Below are positions 7,819 through 15,662 of a DNA stretch of 64,000 bases, one piece after another (the stretch's first letter is position 1; every line of letters starts with the position of its first letter). The position numbers and the translations under genes are program-made. The stretch is taken from NCBI RefSeq assembly GCF_000966285.1, contig NZ_KQ031391.1, forward strand, positions 3,073,208 through 3,137,207. Reading direction: 5' to 3'. Source of the DNA: Pseudofrankia sp. DC12 (GTDB lineage Bacteria; Actinomycetota; Actinomycetes; Frankiales; Frankiaceae). The notes beneath the pieces were generated by a model. It saw nothing but the letters and a program-made list of their open reading frames with translations. It made no database searches and was not told where the DNA came from.

Positions 7819-10014
7819 ATGCGCCGGTCGGGGGGTTCCGCTCAGTCCGCCCACGCGGCGGCCCGGCGGTCCCGCGCCCGGCTCGAGCGCTTCGCCGAAT
7901 GGCCCATCGGGCGGTGGGGCCGTTGGGTCGCGGTGGGGCTGTGGCTCGCGCTGGCGCTGGTCGCGACGCCGCTCTCCGGGCGGCTGGGAAACGCGCAGAC
8001 CAACGACGCCGCGGCCTTCCTGCCGCAGGGCGCGGAGTCGACGCAGGTGCTCGCCGCCCAGCGCCAGCTGCCGGGTGGCGACGCCATTCCGGCGGTGGTC
8101 GTCTTCACCCGGCCAACCGGGACGTTGACCGACGCCGATCGAGCTGCCATGACCACCGCCGGCGCCAAGCTGGCACCCTTCGCCGCCGGTCCCGTCACCC
8201 CGGCCGCACCGGCCCCGGACGGCCGGGCCGCACTGATGATCGTCCCGATCGCGCAGTCCGCGGACGCGGACGCCTTCGCGGACCAGATCAACCGGATGCG
8301 CGCCATCGTGCGCACGCTGGCCCCACCCGGACTGGAGACGTCGGTCACCGGCCCGGCCGGCGTCATCGTGGACACGTACACGACGTTTCGCGGGGTCGAG
8401 ACGCCGTTGCTGTTCGTGACCGCGGCCGTCGTCGCGCTGATCCTTCTGGTCGTCTACCGGGGGCCGTTCCTGTGCCTGGTGCCGCTGGTCGCCGTGGGCG
8501 CCGCCGACCAGGCCGCGACCGCGATCATCTACCTGCTGGCCCGGCACGGCGGGCTGACGGTCAACGGGCAGAGCGCGGGCATCCTGCGGGTCCTGGTGTT
8601 CGGCGCCGGCACCGACTACGCCCTGCTGCTGATCGCCCGGTACCGCGAGGAGCTGACCCGGCACGCCGCCCCGACCGACGCGATGCGGGTCGCGCTGCTG
8701 CGCGCCGGCCCCGCGGTCCTGGCCTCGGCCGGCACCGTCGTCCTCAGCCTGCTGTGCCTGCTGCTCGGTGAGCTGAACTCCGACCGTGGGCTCGGACCGG
8801 TCGGCGCGGTCGGCATCGCCGTGGCGTTCGTCACCATGGGGACGCTGCTCCCCGCGCTGCTGGTGATCTGCGGCCGGCGGCTGTTCTGGCCGGCCATCCC
8901 CCGGATCGCAGCGCCGGCCGTCACCACGAGCCTCGAGGACGCCGGCAGCCCGGACGTCGTCGGCGCCTGGGCCCGGGCCGGGCTGACGATCGCCCGCCGG
9001 CCCCGGCTGATCTGGCTCGTCACCAGCGCGGTCCTCGCCGGCCTCACGATCGGCATCGTCACGTTCCACATCGGTCTCACCGACCGCGGGGCGTTCCGCA
9101 AGCCGATCGACTCGATCACCGGCGAAGCGCGCATCGCGGCCCACTTCCCACCGGGCGCGAGCGCCCCCACGTTCGTGATCGGCTCCAGCGACAAGGCGGC
9201 CGAGCTCGGCCGGGCGATCAACGCGACTCCGGGGGTCGCCACCGCGGTCGTCGACGGCACCGGCGAAGGGCTCACCCAGTTCCTGGTCGTCCTGCGCGAC
9301 AACCCGGACAGCGCCGCGACCGCCGCGACGATCGACCGGCTGCGGGCCAGGGTCCGCGCCGTGCCGGGTGCCGAGGCGCTGGTCGGCGGGACGACGGCGG
9401 TGAACCACGACATCGCCCGCGCCGCGATGCGCGACCGGCGGCTCGTCATCCCGCTGGTGCTCGCCGTCGTGCTGGTGATCCTCGGCCTGCTGCTGCGCGC
9501 GGCGGTCGCGCCACTGGTGCTGATCCTCACCGTGGTGCTGTCGTTCCTGGCATCGCTCGGGGTGTCGGCGCTGGTTTTCCGAGGGGTCTTCCATTTCGCC
9601 GGCGCCGACCCGTCGCTGCCACTGTTCGGCTTCATCTTCCTGGTGGCGCTCGGCGTCGACTACAACATCTTCCTGATGACGCGCGTGCGCGAGGAGGCGA
9701 CGCACACCGACGCCCGCACCGGCGTGCTGCGCGGCCTCGCCGTCACCGGCGGAGTGATCACTTCGGCCGGGGTGGTGCTGGCGGCGACGTTCTCGGTGCT
9801 GTTCATCTTCCCGCTGGTGCAGCTCGCCGAGATCGGCTTCCTGGTCGCCTTCGGGGTGCTGCTGGACACGCTGGTCGTCCGCTCGGTCCTGGTGCCGGCG
9901 CTGGCCCTGGACCTCGGCCGCACCATGTGGTGGCCCAGCCGCCTGAGCCGGCCCCTGACCCCGCCCATCGACCTCGTGACGCCGGAAGTCGTCGTCTCGG
10001 AGGACGTCCCCTAG
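7819..10014 (+). CDS. MMPL/RND-family transporter
   Basis: A 731-residue inner-membrane transporter of the MMPL (hydrophobe/lipid RND) family, probably exporting a lipid or other hydrophobic compound by proton exchange. It shows the duplicated RND plan: one helix near residues 38-55, a periplasmic loop, then a helix bundle with GAGTDYALLLIARYREE. The second repeat has a helix near 395-415, a loop, and GVDYNIFLMTRVREE. The two D-Y pairs are the conserved proton-relay signature. It is shorter than mycobacterial MmpL proteins. ATG 7819 is preceded by GGGGGG at good spacing; a GTG at 7813 is also possible. The flanking lipoproteins could be functional partners, by position only. Confidence 0.85.
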   Translation: MRRSGGSAQSAHAAARRSRARLERFAEWPIGRWGRWVAVGLWLALALVATPLSGRLGNAQTNDAAAFLPQGAESTQVLAAQRQLPGGDAIPAVVVFTRPTGTLTDADRAAMTTAGAKLAPFAAGPVTPAAPAPDGRAALMIVPIAQSADADAFADQINRMRAIVRTLAPPGLETSVTGPAGVIVDTYTTFRGVETPLLFVTAAVVALILLVVYRGPFLCLVPLVAVGAADQAATAIIYLLARHGGLTVNGQSAGILRVLVFGAGTDYALLLIARYREELTRHAAPTDAMRVALLRAGPAVLASAGTVVLSLLCLLLGELNSDRGLGPVGAVGIAVAFVTMGTLLPALLVICGRRLFWPAIPRIAAPAVTTSLEDAGSPDVVGAWARAGLTIARRPRLIWLVTSAVLAGLTIGIVTFHIGLTDRGAFRKPIDSITGEARIAAHFPPGASAPTFVIGSSDKAAELGRAINATPGVATAVVDGTGEGLTQFLVVLRDNPDSAATAATIDRLRARVRAVPGAEALVGGTTAVNHDIARAAMRDRRLVIPLVLAVVLVILGLLLRAAVAPLVLILTVVLSFLASLGVSALVFRGVFHFAGADPSLPLFGFIFLVALGVDYNIFLMTRVREEATHTDARTGVLRGLAVTGGVITSAGVVLAATFSVLFIFPLVQLAEIGFLVAFGVLLDTLVVRSVLVPALALDLGRTMWWPSRLSRPLTPPIDLVTPEVVVSEDVP

Positions 10015-10059
10015 GCCCGGATCGATGCACCGACAACCACGCACCCCGGCACAGGCTCG

Positions 10060-10089
10060 TTGAACGCGAACTATCTACACCGCTATGGT
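10060..10089 (+). promoter_or_regulatory. Promoter of third lipoprotein gene
   Basis: TTGAAC (10060-10065), an 18-bp spacer and TATGGT (10084-10089) form a good sigma-A-type promoter, giving a leader of about 55 nt before the ATG at 10151. Confidence 0.5.
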
Positions 10090-10150
10090 CGTCGTCCAAG
10101 CTGTCCGGATCGTCCGGATTCCCTCGCGGAACAAGGACTGTCGACTGATC

Positions 10151-10882
10151 ATGCTGTCAACCCGCGTCACCTCCCGCAGGGCCCGCGCGACCGTGACGGC
10201 CGTCGCGCTGGCGGTCTCGGCCGCGCTCGCCGGCTGTTCGACCGGGGACGACCCCAAGGCCGACTCGACGGCGCCGTCCCAGGCCAGCGTGTCGGCGGCG
10301 AAGCTGGACCCGATGGACTACGTCTACACACAGGGTCCCGAGACCGCCGCCTTCACGGTGGACCAGTCGTCCGCCGGCGCCGGGGACCCGACCAGCCACG
10401 ACAAAGCGATCTTCCTGGACATCGACGGCTGCATGGGCCAGAACGTCGGCGCACCCTCGGCGGTGGCGACTGGGCCGACGCTGACGAGCCAGGACCGGAT
10501 CACCTCGGTGGACTCCAACGCGGAGATCGTCACACCTGCCCAGCGAGCGGCCCACCTCAAGGAACTCACGGACCCGCGCCTGGACGGCTGCATCAAGAAG
10601 CTGATGGGGCAGTCCGCGGGTTCGGGGGGCAGCCAGGACGACACGATCGCGAGCCTCACCTGGCGGACCGCCCAGGTTCCCGCGGGCGCACTGGCCCGGG
10701 TCGCCTACACCGGCCAGGTCACCTCGTCCGGGGTCAGGACGAGCGTCTACCTCGACGTGGTCTTCCTCGGCGCGGGCCGGGTCGAGAACGAGGTGGCCTT
10801 CTTCTCGGCCAGCCGCCCCCCGGACGAGACCCTCGTCTCGGCCGTCAGCGCGCAGCTCGCCGCCAAGCTGAAGAGCCAGTGA
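10151..10882 (+). CDS. Secreted lipoprotein, paralogue 3 of 3
   Basis: A 243-residue lipoprotein of unknown function. The N-terminus (MLSTRVTSRRARATV) leads into a hydrophobic stretch ending in the lipobox SAALAGC. The mature protein repeats the plan of the genes at 4566 and 6507: KLDPMDYVYT resembles KLDPSAYVLT of paralogue 1; IDGCMGQ and LDGCIKKL carry the paired cysteines; ALARVAYTG, then YLDVVFLGAGRVENEV, then PPDETLVSAVSAQLAAKL match paralogue 2. It ends 4 bases from the convergent nucleotidyltransferase gene. AAGGA sits about 13 nt upstream, a little far for an ideal ribosome site. Confidence 0.75.
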   Translation: MLSTRVTSRRARATVTAVALAVSAALAGCSTGDDPKADSTAPSQASVSAAKLDPMDYVYTQGPETAAFTVDQSSAGAGDPTSHDKAIFLDIDGCMGQNVGAPSAVATGPTLTSQDRITSVDSNAEIVTPAQRAAHLKELTDPRLDGCIKKLMGQSAGSGGSQDDTIASLTWRTAQVPAGALARVAYTGQVTSSGVRTSVYLDVVFLGAGRVENEVAFFSASRPPDETLVSAVSAQLAAKLKSQ

Positions 10883-10886
10883 CGGG

Positions 10887-11942
10887 TTAGCCGAAGGTGG
10901 GGAACTCGGGGCCGAAGATGGTGGCCCAGAGGGCCACGGCCTCCTCGTGGCGGCCGTCACCCTCGGCGGCAACGGCCTTCTCCGAGTAGGCGCGGGCCAT
11001 CCGGACCGACTCGCCGAGTGCGCCGAGGTCGTCAGGCCGCAGGTAGGTCGACAGGTCGCCGCCGACGTCCGCGGGGTCGGTCATCGAGAGGCCGACCTCG
11101 TCCATGTGCCGGAACACGGTCGCCAGCGCCTGCCGGGGGTTCAGGCCGCGGCCGGCCAGCACCGTCCCGGCCAGCGCCTCGATGTGGAACGAGCGCAGAC
11201 GGCTGCCGCACACCCGGTTCCACGCCTTCAGCAGCCGGACCGCTGAGATCACCCGGGGGCCGAGGTCCTCGGTCCAGCTGGCGTGACGCTCGGGCCGGGT
11301 CGGCAGCCAGCCGCCGATCCGGTCGGGCATCACGTAGCCCGCGCGCGGGTGGTCGAAGGCCGGGACGAGGTGGACGTCCGGCGGGGTGTCGTAGACGACC
11401 CGCAGCGCCTGCCCGCGGGTGCCGATCGTCTGGACCCGGTCGCCACCGATCGCGTTCCGCACGCACAGCAGCAGGTCGCGGGAGTCCCAGCGGAACCGCT
11501 TCCAGGCGCTGTTCGCGGCGCTGAACACCGCGAAGATGTCGACCTCGTCGAGCGGCCGGATCATCGTGTCGCGCCCGGCGGAGCCGATCGTGGCGACGCC
11601 GACGAGCGGCAGGGCGCACCGGGGCGGGAAGATCGCCCGCAGCGCCCGCTCGGCCTCGTCGCGCCGCGCGTCGATCACGGCCTTGTCCTCGGCGGACAGC
11701 CGGATGATGTCGTCGAGCTTGACGAAGGCGCGGGCCGTCGTGCCGACGAGCAACGGGCCCGTCATCGGGTACGGGCCAGACGCCGGGTGCGCCGGGCCGT
11801 CCACCGACGGGAAAAGCGGGTTCGGGGCGCCGGCCACCGAGTCCTCGGGCCGCCGCCAGTGCGGCGGGATGATCAGGTGGTCGTAGGTGACCTCAGCAGG
11901 CGGCGTCGCGGCCGAGACCGGGCGTGGGGTATCGACGCTCAT
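10887..11942 (-). CDS. CD-NTase/SMODS-like nucleotidyltransferase, orphan
   Basis: A 351-residue protein with the pol-beta-like core of CD-NTases (SMODS domain), enzymes that make cyclic oligonucleotide signals in CBASS defence. G120-S121 starts the active-site loop GSAGRDTMIRPLDEVDIF, where E133 and D135 occupy the DxD metal site (Glu is unusual first). The third acidic residue is expected in a DVVPAF strand. Here the strand reads D189-V-H191-L-V-P-A-F, so His sits where Asp is usual. MPDRIGGWLPTRPERH and the helical LLKAWNR..SFHIEALAG region match the family C-terminal half. GGAGGTGCAC upstream supports ATG 11942. No CBASS effector, Cap2 or Cap3 gene is adjacent, and activity is uncertain. 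Confidence 0.65.
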   Translation of the reverse strand: MSVDTPRPVSAATPPAEVTYDHLIIPPHWRRPEDSVAGAPNPLFPSVDGPAHPASGPYPMTGPLLVGTTARAFVKLDDIIRLSAEDKAVIDARRDEAERALRAIFPPRCALPLVGVATIGSAGRDTMIRPLDEVDIFAVFSAANSAWKRFRWDSRDLLLCVRNAIGGDRVQTIGTRGQALRVVYDTPPDVHLVPAFDHPRAGYVMPDRIGGWLPTRPERHASWTEDLGPRVISAVRLLKAWNRVCGSRLRSFHIEALAGTVLAGRGLNPRQALATVFRHMDEVGLSMTDPADVGGDLSTYLRPDDLGALGESVRMARAYSEKAVAAEGDGRHEEAVALWATIFGPEFPTFG

Positions 11943-12351
11943 GTGCACCTCCCCGGCGCAGCGCGCCGACCGTCGGGCTCCCCTCCCGGACACACGCCGG
12001 TCCCCAACCGACGCGGATACCGGGACCGGAGATGGTGGGTGTCATCTCCCGCCGCGACATCATTCCCCATGGTGCCCCAAGCCGTAACCGAATGAACAGT
12101 CAGGGCACCCTACGGGCGACCAGAAGATACACATCGGCGTCGAAACGGAGCCTCAAGCGGTGTCGGCCTCCCGACAACCTAGCAGCGGCCAGCACGCCCC
12201 GCATCCAAAGGCGCCACCCGAAGGCTGCGGGCCAACCTGCGAGTATGACAGAACCAGCATTGCACCTAACGTTCTGTTCTAGCTAAGTGGCGGCGGGCCC
12301 GATACGGACCCCTCTGGCCAACTGTCACCCTCGGTGAGTCGTGGCTGTCCG
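11943..12351. other. Upstream region of the nucleotidyltransferase, no gene seen
   Basis: About 410 bases, less GC-rich than the flanks around 12080-12280. The region must hold the nucleotidyltransferase promoter. I see no convincing -35/-10 pair and no protein-like frame. Confidence 0.5.
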
Positions 12352-12888
12352 TCAACGCGGCGGCGGCCGGCACCAGACGCGCCAGCCAGCGACGATCACC
12401 ACCCGCGTCGGCTCGAAGGACGTGGCCCGCGCGAGGCGCTCGGCAGCCAGGTCGTCGGTACGCAGCCGGGTCTCCACCAGCGCGAGGCGAGAGCTCTCCA
12501 GCCAGCTGGCCAGCGCACGGATGATCTCGGCCCCGTAGCCGCGCCGCCGCTCGGCCGCGTCGATCACGACCGCGACCGCGGCCCGTCGGGCCTGGGCGTC
12601 CGCGCCCAGCAACCCCACCGGGCCGCCGTCGTGGTCGCGGACCACCCAGGTGGGTGTCGAGCGACCGGCGCTGGCCCGGTGGCGAAGCTCGCGGCGCAGG
12701 GCCGCTGGCTCGGCCGTCCCACGCGCGTCCGGGCCGGCGAACAGGCCACCGACGCCGAGCCCCGGCAGCGGCCGGGAGGCCAGCGCCACCTGGCGGGCCA
12801 GCTCCTCGGCCACGTAGCCCGCGTTCCACAGCGTGACCGGTAGCGCCTGCAGCCGCGGCGTGGTCAACGTCGGTCCGTCGTCAGCCAT
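12352..12888 (-). CDS. GNAT-family N-acetyltransferase
   Basis: A 178-residue cytosolic acetyltransferase-like protein. Motif A of the GNAT fold is visible near the middle: a VVIDAAERRRGYGAEIIRAL beta-strand, pyrophosphate loop (R-R-G-Y-G) and helix. It is preceded by the beta4 segment GGPVGLLGADAQ and followed by ETRLRTDDLAAERLARATSFEPT, typical of RimJ/RimL-like members. The substrate cannot be inferred. ATG at 12888 has only a weak ribosome site. It is not tightly linked to either neighbour. Confidence 0.75.
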   Translation of the reverse strand: MADDGPTLTTPRLQALPVTLWNAGYVAEELARQVALASRPLPGLGVGGLFAGPDARGTAEPAALRRELRHRASAGRSTPTWVVRDHDGGPVGLLGADAQARRAAVAVVIDAAERRRGYGAEIIRALASWLESSRLALVETRLRTDDLAAERLARATSFEPTRVVIVAGWRVWCRPPPR

Positions 12889-13013
12889 GAGTCACCGTCA
12901 GCACGGAACCCGACCGGTCGATCGGCGGACGATCCGGTCGCGCAGGCCCGCGGAGAGGGCCGCGCGGCACCGCAGAGAAAGAGGTGTGGACAGCCGTCGA
13001 CCCTGCGCGCCGG

Positions 13014-14249
13014 TCAACGCGTCCGGGACGGCTCGTTGACGCCGAGCAGGCCGCGGTCGCGCAACCACGTCTCGGTCCGGCTCATCCCGTCGGCGAGGTC
13101 GACGCGCGGCCGCCAGCCGGTCGCCTCGGTGATCCGGTCGCCAGCCAGGCGGCCGGTCCTCGTGACGTCCGCGACGGCAAGCGGGCCGAGGTCCATCCGC
13201 TGGTGCGGGTCGACCCCGGCCGCCAGCCGGGCTCCGATCCCGCGGACCAGCCCGAGCGCGACAGCCCCGGTCGACGGCCCCGTCGCGTCCGGGTGCTCGG
13301 CCGCCCCCACCGCCGGCACGGCGGCCCGATCGGTCTCGCCGCCGGAGCCGGGCCGGCCGCCGCGGGCCGGCTCGGACTCGCCGGACGCCCTACGGGACTC
13401 GACCCGGCCGCGCAGCCGGCCGACCGCGTGCGCCGCGTCGTCCAGCGCGCCGTACACCCGGGCCGGCACCGAACGCGGGACTGGCAGCTCGAGCATCCGG
13501 CTGTAACAGCCGACGAACTCGGCGACGGTCGCCGGGGCGGGCCCGGTCACGTGCAGCACCTCGCCGACGGCGGCCTCGCTGCCGGCGGCGGCGATCGCCG
13601 CGGCGACGACGTCGTCGATGTGCACGGGGTTCAGCCACCCGGTGCCGCCGTCGAGCAGGACGAACCGGCCCGCGCGCAGCAGCAGCACCGGCCAGACCGT
13701 CCACCGGCCGGCCCGCGGCCCGTAGGCGTCGCCCAGCCGCAGGATCGTCGCGGGCAGCCCGGACGCGGTCGCGGCGCCCACGGCCTGCTCGGCAGCGGCC
13801 AGCATGTCGGCTCGCGGATCGCCGGTCAGGCCCACCGGCGCGGTCTCGTCGACGCCGTCGGCGAGGTCGGGCCCGAGCGCGGAGACGCAGGAGAGATGGA
13901 TCACCCGCCTGGCGCCGCCACGGGCGGCGGCGTCCAGAACGGTCGCCGTACCGCCGAGCAGCACCTGGCGCATCTGGGCGGCCGGCACCCGGGACGCGCC
14001 GGCCGGCCGGCCGGCCCGGATCGGCGGCAGCTCACCGACCCCACCCATCCCGACGGCGGCCGCGTGCACCACCAGATCGGCGCCGACGAGCTCCTTCTCC
14101 CAATCCCCCGGCCGGCTCACGTCCGCGGTGTGCACGCCGGGGCCGCGGGCCACGTCGAGCGCGACGACGTCGTCCCCGCGCCCGCGCAGGGCGTGGACGA
14201 TCGCGCCGCCGACGAACCCCGCGGCGCCAGTCACCACGACCCGAGCCAA
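13014..14249 (-). CDS. NAD(P)-binding epimerase/dehydratase-like protein, atypical
   Basis: A 411-residue extended-SDR protein. The N-terminal GAAGFVGG nucleotide-binding loop, VVHAAA strand and SCVSALG strand are clear. The position where extended SDRs carry YxxxK appears to read R146-x3-L150 (RADMLAAAEQAV), so catalytic Tyr and Lys seem absent. A substrate-domain segment GWLNPVHIDDV is retained. A low-complexity Gly/Glu/Pro-rich insert near residues 290-335 is unusual. Start is TTG at 14249, supported by AGGAGG about 8 nt upstream. It may be a binding or regulatory protein rather than an enzyme. The 3-beta-HSD-like subgroup is another possible assignment. Confidence 0.7.
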   Translation of the reverse strand: MARVVVTGAAGFVGGAIVHALRGRGDDVVALDVARGPGVHTADVSRPGDWEKELVGADLVVHAAAVGMGGVGELPPIRAGRPAGASRVPAAQMRQVLLGGTATVLDAAARGGARRVIHLSCVSALGPDLADGVDETAPVGLTGDPRADMLAAAEQAVGAATASGLPATILRLGDAYGPRAGRWTVWPVLLLRAGRFVLLDGGTGWLNPVHIDDVVAAAIAAAGSEAAVGEVLHVTGPAPATVAEFVGCYSRMLELPVPRSVPARVYGALDDAAHAVGRLRGRVESRRASGESEPARGGRPGSGGETDRAAVPAVGAAEHPDATGPSTGAVALGLVRGIGARLAAGVDPHQRMDLGPLAVADVTRTGRLAGDRITEATGWRPRVDLADGMSRTETWLRDRGLLGVNEPSRTR

Positions 14250-14349
14250 CGTCAGCCCTCCTGATCACCTGCCAGCGCCGCCAGGCCGCGCGGGCCCGGA
14301 CCGGGCACCGGCCCGACCCACCCTCACGCGGGCTACACCAGTCTCCGCA

Positions 14350-14376
14350 TGCAAGCAGCCCCCGTTCCTGCTTGCA
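14350..14376 (-). terminator. Hairpin terminator downstream of dedA
   Basis: TGCAAGCAG (14350-14358) pairs with CTGCTTGCA (14368-14376) around a 9-nt loop. It lies about 180 bases past the end of the minus-strand DedA gene. Confidence 0.5.
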
Positions 14377-14554
14377 GCATCACAGCACACCTCGATCTCC
14401 GCCACGGCGACCACCCGGCGCACCACGGTCACCCGACTCAGCCCGTAATCCACCAATCCAGGGCGGATCGGACGGAGACCGGCCGAAGCCGCGCGCCGAT
14501 CCAGGCGAGCCGCGCCGCCGCTGGCGCGACGCGCAATGGCACCGTCCGGAGCGG

Positions 14555-15250
14555 TCAGGCCCGGCCCTGCTCGCTGCCGGCGAACGCCGCCGAGTCGTCC
14601 GGCCCGGATCCGGCGGACCAGGGAGCGGGGTCGGCCGGCACGGTGACGGCGAAGTCGGCCGCCGCCCGGGCGCGCCGACGGGCCCGGCGGCGCAGCAACT
14701 CGCCGGGCACGCCTGCGGCGACAGACAGTACGACGACCGCGGGCGCGAGCCACCCGGTCGCGTCCTTGAGGCCGGGGACGGACGACGCCGCGTACCCGAG
14801 CGCGGGGATGCCGGTGCCCCAGATCAGCGCGCCCACCGCGGCCGCGGCCAGGAACCGGGCCGGCGGCATCCGGACCGCGCCGGCCAGGATCGGGGCGAAG
14901 GTGCGTGCCCACGGCACGAACCGGGCGGCGATCAGCGTGACCGGACCGAACCGGTCGAAGAAGGTCTCTGTGCGTCCGAGCACCTTCAGGTGCCGCCGCT
15001 CCAGCCAGGGGCGCCCGAGCCGGCGCCCGGTGACGTAGCCGAGGCAGACCCCCGCGATGGCCATCACGGTCACCCCCGCCGCGAGGACCGGCAAGGAGAT
15101 CCGGTGGGCGGGATCTGCCGCCATCAGCCCGGTAGCGAACAGCATCGCGTCTCCCGGGAGCCAGAACCCGATCGGCACGCCGCTCTCGACAAACACGATC
15201 GCGAAGACGGTGAGATACAGGGTCAGGCCGGATAGATGGTGGACATCCAT
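14555..15250 (-). CDS. DedA-family membrane protein
   Basis: A 231-residue membrane protein of the DedA/SNARE-associated family, members of which act as undecaprenyl-phosphate or phospholipid flippases and affect membrane homeostasis. Landmarks are the ESGVPIGFWLPGDAMLF re-entrant loop with conserved Glu and Pro, YVTGRRLGRPWLER, and FDRFGPVTLIAARFVPWARTFAPILAGA containing the conserved F-x-R-F-x-P-x-x-R-x-x-x-P motif with two Arg. About four to five membrane helices are visible. The C-terminal 45 residues are basic then acidic and probably cytoplasmic. ATG 15250 is chosen because it starts the conserved domain; longer in-frame starts run into the upstream repeat. Confidence 0.85.
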   Translation of the reverse strand: MDVHHLSGLTLYLTVFAIVFVESGVPIGFWLPGDAMLFATGLMAADPAHRISLPVLAAGVTVMAIAGVCLGYVTGRRLGRPWLERRHLKVLGRTETFFDRFGPVTLIAARFVPWARTFAPILAGAVRMPPARFLAAAAVGALIWGTGIPALGYAASSVPGLKDATGWLAPAVVVLSVAAGVPGELLRRRARRRARAAADFAVTVPADPAPWSAGSGPDDSAAFAGSEQGRA

Positions 15251-15324
15251 ACCTTCAGTCTGCCGTCCCCATGCGCCGGCGACCGTCAGCGACGTCCCCA
15301 GCATCTCGACTGACATGCCCGTTC

Positions 15325-15390
15325 GGCTCCGCCGACATGTCACGGCGGCTCCGCCGACATGTCACGGCGGCTCCGCCGACATGTCTCCTT
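15325..15390. repeat. 22-bp palindromic tandem repeat between dedA and fba
   Basis: Three units of CGGCTCCGCCGACATGTCACGG lie at 15325-15346, 15347-15368 and 15369-15390, the last ending TCTCCT. Neighbouring units make an inverted repeat CATGTC...GACATG enclosing GGCGG-CT-CCGCC, so each junction can form a hairpin. It sits in the shared upstream region of divergent dedA and fba. Confidence 0.8.
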
Positions 15391-15662
15391 CGGCCGACGT
15401 TCGGCATTCCGCTGGCGACTCGCCCGCCGGGCTCCGGGCTTACGCGGGAGTGGCACGCACGATGTGGGTGGCAACGGGCTCCCTCGGGCAGCCCGCACGT
15501 CATACCCTTCGCGCAACACCTGCCCGCGGCGCGCACGGCCTCGTCCCGGTTCACGCCCTTTTCGCCGGCCTGTCGCGGCCAGGTGGGCGGACGGCGCGCA
15601 CTCGGCGTGCCTGCCGCGCCCGTTCCCCTCGGTGGCCCGACGCCTTTTGACAGGAGCTTTCG

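Noticed and set aside
7567-10044. 825-codon minus-strand open frame opposite the MMPL gene
   Set aside because: Low-complexity Arg/Asp/Gln/His sequence typical of antisense to GC-rich coding DNA; the plus strand has an unmistakable MMPL protein.
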